Of a stretch of 8,790 bases of DNA, positions 6,470-8,790 are shown one piece after another. The notes under the pieces were generated by a model. The model was given only the letters and a program-made list of their open reading frames with translations. It was not told where the DNA came from and made no database searches. Position numbers and translations under genes: made by a program. Source of the stretch: UBA2163 sp964575575 (lineage in GTDB: Bacteria; Patescibacteriota; Minisyncoccia; Phycocordibacterales; UBA2163); NCBI GenBank assembly GCA_964575575.1, contig CAZNQQ010000021.1, positions 1-8,790 on the forward strand, written 5' to 3'. How positions within the stretch are numbered: position 1 is the stretch's first letter; each line of letters starts with the position of its first letter.

Positions 6470-7397
6470 ATTACGTAAAATTATATATTCAAGAATAGAA
6501 GTGCTATTAGGCGTAGTGGTTATAATAGCGCTACTTGTTATTTTTGCAGGGGGTGACTCAAAGGATTCTCCAGTGACGATAGAAGAAGTTGTGTATGACT
6601 ATAATCATTTTGATGATATCTCTATAGAGGCACATTCTGCATTTGTGTGGGATGTCAACAAACAAGAAGCACTTTTTGGTGTAAATGAAAACGTACAACT
6701 CCCACTAGCATCTCTAACAAAACTTATGACAGCTATTGCAGCTGATGATATTTTGCCAGAAGAATCTGTGGTTACTATAGATGGCACTGCACTTATAGCA
6801 GAAGGGGATAGTGGTTTGTATGAAAACGAAAGATGGAGTTTTAAAGATTTAATACGATTTACACTTATGGTGTCTTCCAATGACGGCGCAAGTGCTGTAG
6901 CAAATGTAGCAGGGGTATTTAAGAATGACTTCCCTAGTAGAGACGAAGACAATAATAAATCTTTCGTGCAAGCAATGAACGAAAAAGTAAAAGAAATAGG
7001 GTTGACTCAAACTTATTTTATAAATCCAACTGGGCTTGATACAAACAAGACTATAAGTGGAGGGTATGGTTCAGCACGAGACGCCGCAAAACTTCTTGAA
7101 TATGCTGTTATAAATATGCCAGATATAATTGAGTCAACAAGACACACCGCTATAAACTTTGAATCATTGAGTGATATAAATCATAGAGCAACAAATACAA
7201 ACTCTTCTATAGATACATTGCCAGGTCTTATAGCATCTAAGACCGGATATACAGATCTAGCGGGTGGCAACTTAGTAATAGCGTTTGATGCTGGGATAAA
7301 CCGACCTATTATAATATCCGTACTAGGTTCAACACAAAGTGGTAGGTTTGAAGACATTGAGAAATTAGTAAATGCAAGCTTAAAATCTCTTGACTAA
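6459..7397 (+). CDS. D-alanyl-D-alanine carboxypeptidase (penicillin-binding protein, S11 type)
   Basis: Membrane-anchored serine peptidase, 312 residues from this start, expected to trim the terminal D-Ala from peptidoglycan stem peptides outside the membrane. One N-terminal hydrophobic segment (about 13-30) after a basic stretch acts as signal anchor. The three catalytic motifs are present in order: S-L-T-K (85-88, nucleophile Ser85), S-S-N (139-141) and K-T-G (261-263, followed by Y-T-D). The segment N-P-T-G-L-D (189-194) is also typical of the family. The protein ends soon after the catalytic domain, so the PBP5-type C-terminal beta domain and amphipathic anchor seem absent and the N-terminal helix does the anchoring. 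ATG 6459 is chosen over the in-frame TTG at 6435: it has a purine-rich GAAGAAGAAAAAG stretch just upstream and overlaps scpB by 11 bases rather than 35. It is last in the run and ends in an intrinsic terminator. Confidence 0.93.
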   Translation: MISKLRKIIYSRIEVLLGVVVIIALLVIFAGGDSKDSPVTIEEVVYDYNHFDDISIEAHSAFVWDVNKQEALFGVNENVQLPLASLTKLMTAIAADDILPEESVVTIDGTALIAEGDSGLYENERWSFKDLIRFTLMVSSNDGASAVANVAGVFKNDFPSRDEDNNKSFVQAMNEKVKEIGLTQTYFINPTGLDTNKTISGGYGSARDAAKLLEYAVINMPDIIESTRHTAINFESLSDINHRATNTNSSIDTLPGLIASKTGYTDLAGGNLVIAFDAGINRPIIISVLGSTQSGRFEDIEKLVNASLKSLD

Positions 7398-7419
7398 TTT
7401 TCTACGTGTAAGATAATGT

Positions 7420-7499
7420 AAAAAGCCCGCCGTCATTTTTTTATTTTATTTTAGATCGTGAAAGTCTATTTATTGAAAAAGTAACCGATGACGGCGGGT
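7420..7499 (-). ncRNA. Candidate small RNA with paired ends, unknown family
   Basis: On the minus strand an extended -10 box (7511 to 7503) is followed within a few bases by CCCGCCGTCAT (7498 to 7488). Its perfect complement ATGACGGCGGG lies at 7436 to 7426, followed by C and T5 (7424 to 7420). The 11-bp GC-rich stem therefore closes an AT-rich 51-base interior, and the end has the stem plus U-run of an intrinsic terminator. The interior has only weak pairing (TAGA/TCTA). Start, stem and stop line up as a short transcript of about 75-80 bases. It lies antisense to the 3' untranslated part of the carboxypeptidase mRNA. Alternatively the stem may fold in the + strand mRNA as a 3' UTR structure, but the U-tract is only on the minus-strand side. 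I recognise no known RNA family and no coding potential. Confidence 0.45.
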
Positions 7500-7502
7500 G
7501 TT

Positions 7503-7511
7503 ATTATAACA
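7503..7511 (-). promoter_or_regulatory. Minus-strand extended -10 box for the candidate small RNA
   Basis: Read on the minus strand, TGT (7511-7509) is followed by a perfect TATAAT (7508-7503), the best promoter match in this intergenic region. The predicted start, within about 3-9 bases, falls at or just inside the 5' arm of the small-RNA stem. No convincing -35 hexamer is seen, as with the other promoters here. It overlaps the first base of the + strand terminator hairpin. Confidence 0.45.
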
Positions 7512-7540
7512 GTAGCTATATGTATTTTAGCTACTTTTTT
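7511..7540 (+). terminator. Intrinsic terminator after the carboxypeptidase gene
   Basis: A perfect 8-bp inverted repeat, AGTAGCTA (7511-7518) with TAGCTACT (7528-7535), and a 9-base loop. The final base of the stem begins a T6 run (7535-7540). It would end the trpS-aspS-scpA-scpB-carboxypeptidase transcript, leaving a 3' untranslated region of about 140 bases that covers the antisense small-RNA segment. The T-run leads directly into the mraY promoter. Confidence 0.75.
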
Positions 7541-7548
7541 GTTATACT
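7540..7548 (+). promoter_or_regulatory. Extended -10 promoter of mraY
   Basis: TGT followed by TATACT (7543-7548), then exactly 6 bases to the mraY ATG, with no Shine-Dalgarno sequence. The TG overlaps the end of the terminator T-run, as at trpS. A leaderless mRNA is predicted. Confidence 0.65.
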
Positions 7549-7554
7549 AGACAA

Positions 7555-8628
7555 ATGATTATAGATATCGTAAAGGTGTTTACAGCTTCCTCTGCCGCAT
7601 TTATTGTCGGTATGCTTATTACTCCTGCAGTAACGCATTATTTGTATAAACATAAAGCATGGAAAAAGAAGTCTGGCAAAATAACTACAGATGGCAGAGA
7701 AGCAAAAATATTTAACGAACTACACAAAGACAAAGAAGTAGGTACTCCCAGAATGGGTGGTGTTGTGGTATGGGGAAGTGCTTTTATTACTATTATTTTA
7801 ATATATATTATTTCTAAGGTCTTCCCTACAGAGATCACAACCAAACTAGACTTCTTAAGTAGAGACCAGACTTGGATACCACTGTTTACTCTTATAGCTG
7901 GGTCATTGGTGGGCATGATAGACGACATCATAGAAGTAAAAGGAAACAGTAAAAGAAAAGCTGGTGGACTTTCTTCAAAGAAACGCCTATTTGTAGTGGG
8001 TTTGATTTCTTTGTTCGTCGCTTGGTGGTTTTTTGCAAAGCTTGGAGTTTCTTCTGTAGGATTTCCGTTCTTAGAAGATATTAATCTTAGTTTTTGGTTT
8101 GTTCCTTTCTTCATCTTTACGACACTTGCAGTCTACGCAGGCGGCGTGATAGATGGTCTGGATGGACTCTCTGGCGGAGTATTTGCGTCTATGTTTACCG
8201 CATATGCTGGTATTGCATTTTATCAACAACAGATCAATTTGGCTGCATTTTGTGCACTAATAGTGGGTGGGATTTTAGCATTCTTATGGTTTAACATTCC
8301 TCCTGCGCGTTTTTATATGTCAGAAACTGGCATGATGGGTCTTACCATTACACTTACTGTTGTTGCATTTATGACTGACTCTTTAGGTGGTGGGCACGGC
8401 GTAGCGGTGCTTCCAATAATCGCATTGCCACTTGTCGTTACAGTGCTCTCTGCTGTAATACAGCTTGGTTCTAAAAAATTCAGAGGTGGAAAGAAGGTGT
8501 TTCTTGTTGCTCCACTTCATCATCATTTTGAAGCGATAGGTTGGCCTGCAGATAAGGTAGTAATGCGATATTGGATTATAAGTATTATCGTAGCTATTAT
8601 TGGTGTTTCTATTGCTCTTATCGGATAA
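7555..8628 (+). CDS. mraY: Phospho-N-acetylmuramoyl-pentapeptide transferase (lipid I synthase)
   Basis: Integral membrane enzyme that transfers phospho-MurNAc-pentapeptide from UDP to undecaprenyl phosphate, forming lipid I on the cytoplasmic face. At 357 residues with about ten hydrophobic helices it has normal MraY size and topology. Recognisable motifs: G-T-P-R-M-G-G (63-69), the metal-site pair D123-D124, D-G-L-D-G-L (200-205), F-N-I-P-P-A (246-251), and the MraY-specific L-H-H-H-F-E (321-326), which separates it from WecA/TagO-type transferases. Two departures from the family stand out. The usual G-D-T-G, whose Asp binds Mg2+, reads S-E-T-G (256-259). The Asn of the usual N-L-T-D-G-L-D is Gly197, with V-I preceding Asp200. 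Both still leave acidic residues at the metal site. The gene stands alone with its own promoter, not beside murD/murG/ftsW. A plain MraY role remains the best call. Confidence 0.92.
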   Translation: MIIDIVKVFTASSAAFIVGMLITPAVTHYLYKHKAWKKKSGKITTDGREAKIFNELHKDKEVGTPRMGGVVVWGSAFITIILIYIISKVFPTEITTKLDFLSRDQTWIPLFTLIAGSLVGMIDDIIEVKGNSKRKAGGLSSKKRLFVVGLISLFVAWWFFAKLGVSSVGFPFLEDINLSFWFVPFFIFTTLAVYAGGVIDGLDGLSGGVFASMFTAYAGIAFYQQQINLAAFCALIVGGILAFLWFNIPPARFYMSETGMMGLTITLTVVAFMTDSLGGGHGVAVLPIIALPLVVTVLSAVIQLGSKKFRGGKKVFLVAPLHHHFEAIGWPADKVVMRYWIISIIVAIIGVSIALIG

Positions 8629-8650
8629 TATATCCACAGAGTTTTTTGTA

Positions 8651-8678
8651 AATACATTAAAAAGTGATGTATTATATA
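8651..8678 (+). promoter_or_regulatory. Inverted repeat overlapping the likely promoter of the last gene
   Basis: AATACAT (8651-8657) and ATGTATT (8667-8673) form a perfect 7-bp inverted repeat with a 9-base spacer. The right arm merges with the AT-rich -10 candidates TATTAT (8670-8675, 8 bases before the ATG) or TATATA (8673-8678, 5 bases before). TTGTAA at 8646-8651 lies 18 bases before the first of these and could be a -35. No Shine-Dalgarno is present. There is no T-run after the repeat, so it is not a + strand terminator; an operator is possible. Confidence 0.35.
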
Positions 8679-8683
8679 AGTAA

Positions 8684-8790
8684 ATGCAAAAAACTATAAC
8701 AAAGTCTCTGATTCTTACAGCGGTTCTAGTCACGGCTCTTGGTGTGAATTACCTTTTTGCCGCATGGGCTGGTCCAACTCAAGCACCAAC
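8684..8790 (+). CDS. Secreted or surface protein, N-terminal fragment (runs off the window)
   Basis: Only the first 35 codons are present. The protein starts with a short basic region (M-Q-K-T-I-T-K) and a hydrophobic helix (about 8-26), then A-A-W-A-G-P-T-Q-A-P (26-35). This is a signal peptide with a possible cleavage after A-W-A (residue 29). From memory, an N-terminal helix followed by W-x-G-P-T-x-x-P-P is frequent in secreted, often repetitive or pilus-like proteins of Parcubacteria; that link is recollection and not proven by this fragment. The start is the first ATG after the promoter-like region 8670-8678, and no upstream in-frame start is plausible. The mature protein's function cannot be told. 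Confidence 0.75.
   Translation, partial: MQKTITKSLILTAVLVTALGVNYLFAAWAGPTQAP

Noticed and set aside
6519..6526. TATAAT-like hexamers within the carboxypeptidase coding region (also near 6601 and 7309)
   Set aside because: Expected by chance in AT-rich DNA; they lack the TGn extension at the right distance and no in-frame start lies 6 bases downstream.
7398..7554. Riboswitch or attenuator in the leader of mraY
   Set aside because: mraY has a strong -10 box 6 bases before its ATG, so this region is not expected to be in its mRNA. The structure fits a terminator plus a minus-strand RNA better.
7638..8114. 158-codon open frame on the minus strand inside mraY
   Set aside because: It lies wholly within a well-supported gene, has no recognisable motif or start signal, and its low-complexity Ser/Ile/Lys composition is that of an antisense shadow.
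8623..8647. Possible terminator after mraY: GGATA/TATCC hairpin and a T6 run
   Set aside because: The stem is only 5 bp, overlaps the stop codon, and six unrelated bases separate it from the T-run. Too weak to call, so read-through into the last gene remains possible.
1..8790. CRISPR array, tRNA or rRNA gene, insertion sequence, prophage or integrative element
   Set aside because: I saw no spaced direct repeats, no cloverleaf or rRNA-like segments, no transposase or integrase, and no terminal repeats; every gap is short and explained by regulatory sites.

Overview
The window looks like a stretch of chromosome from a small-genome candidate-phyla-radiation bacterium (Patescibacteria, most likely the Parcubacteria/Paceibacteria side). 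This is inferred from AT-rich coding DNA, tightly packed genes all on the + strand, an aspartyl-tRNA synthetase lacking its usual bacterial insertion domain, a divergent MraY, and a final partial gene whose signal peptide ends in a W-x-G-P-T-x-A-P motif that I associate with secreted proteins of this group. All eight complete genes end in TAA and none contains an in-frame TGA, so nothing suggests the TGA=Gly code of Gracilibacteria/Absconditabacteria.

Layout. (1) 1-2756: a nitroreductase-family flavoprotein gene and, 3 bases later, an orphan multi-membrane-span sensor histidine kinase, closed by a clear intrinsic terminator. A palindrome overlaps the promoter. (2) 2756-7540: trpS, aspS, scpA, scpB and a D-Ala-D-Ala carboxypeptidase-type gene, with 4-base, overlapping, 21-base and overlapping junctions, closed by a second intrinsic terminator. 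(3) 7540-8628: mraY, with its own promoter, apart from other mur genes. (4) 8684-8790: the start of a secreted or surface protein gene that runs off the end.

The genes are mostly housekeeping: two aminoacyl-tRNA synthetases, the two kleisin-side subunits of the SMC chromosome condensation complex, a peptidoglycan carboxypeptidase and the enzyme that makes lipid I.

The most interesting material is regulatory. Four genes (nitroreductase, trpS, scpB, mraY) have a TGn-extended -10 box exactly 6 bases before the ATG, which predicts leaderless mRNAs starting at or beside the start codon. At trpS and mraY the T-tract of the preceding terminator runs directly into this -10 element. The 157-base gap before mraY also holds, on the minus strand, an extended -10 box followed by an approximately 80-base segment whose ends form an 11-bp GC-rich stem and which finishes in a T-tract. 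I read this as a candidate small RNA gene. At protein level, MraY has Glu where the family has a catalytic Asp, and the histidine kinase has a non-canonical H-box (H-Q-T-R-A-P).
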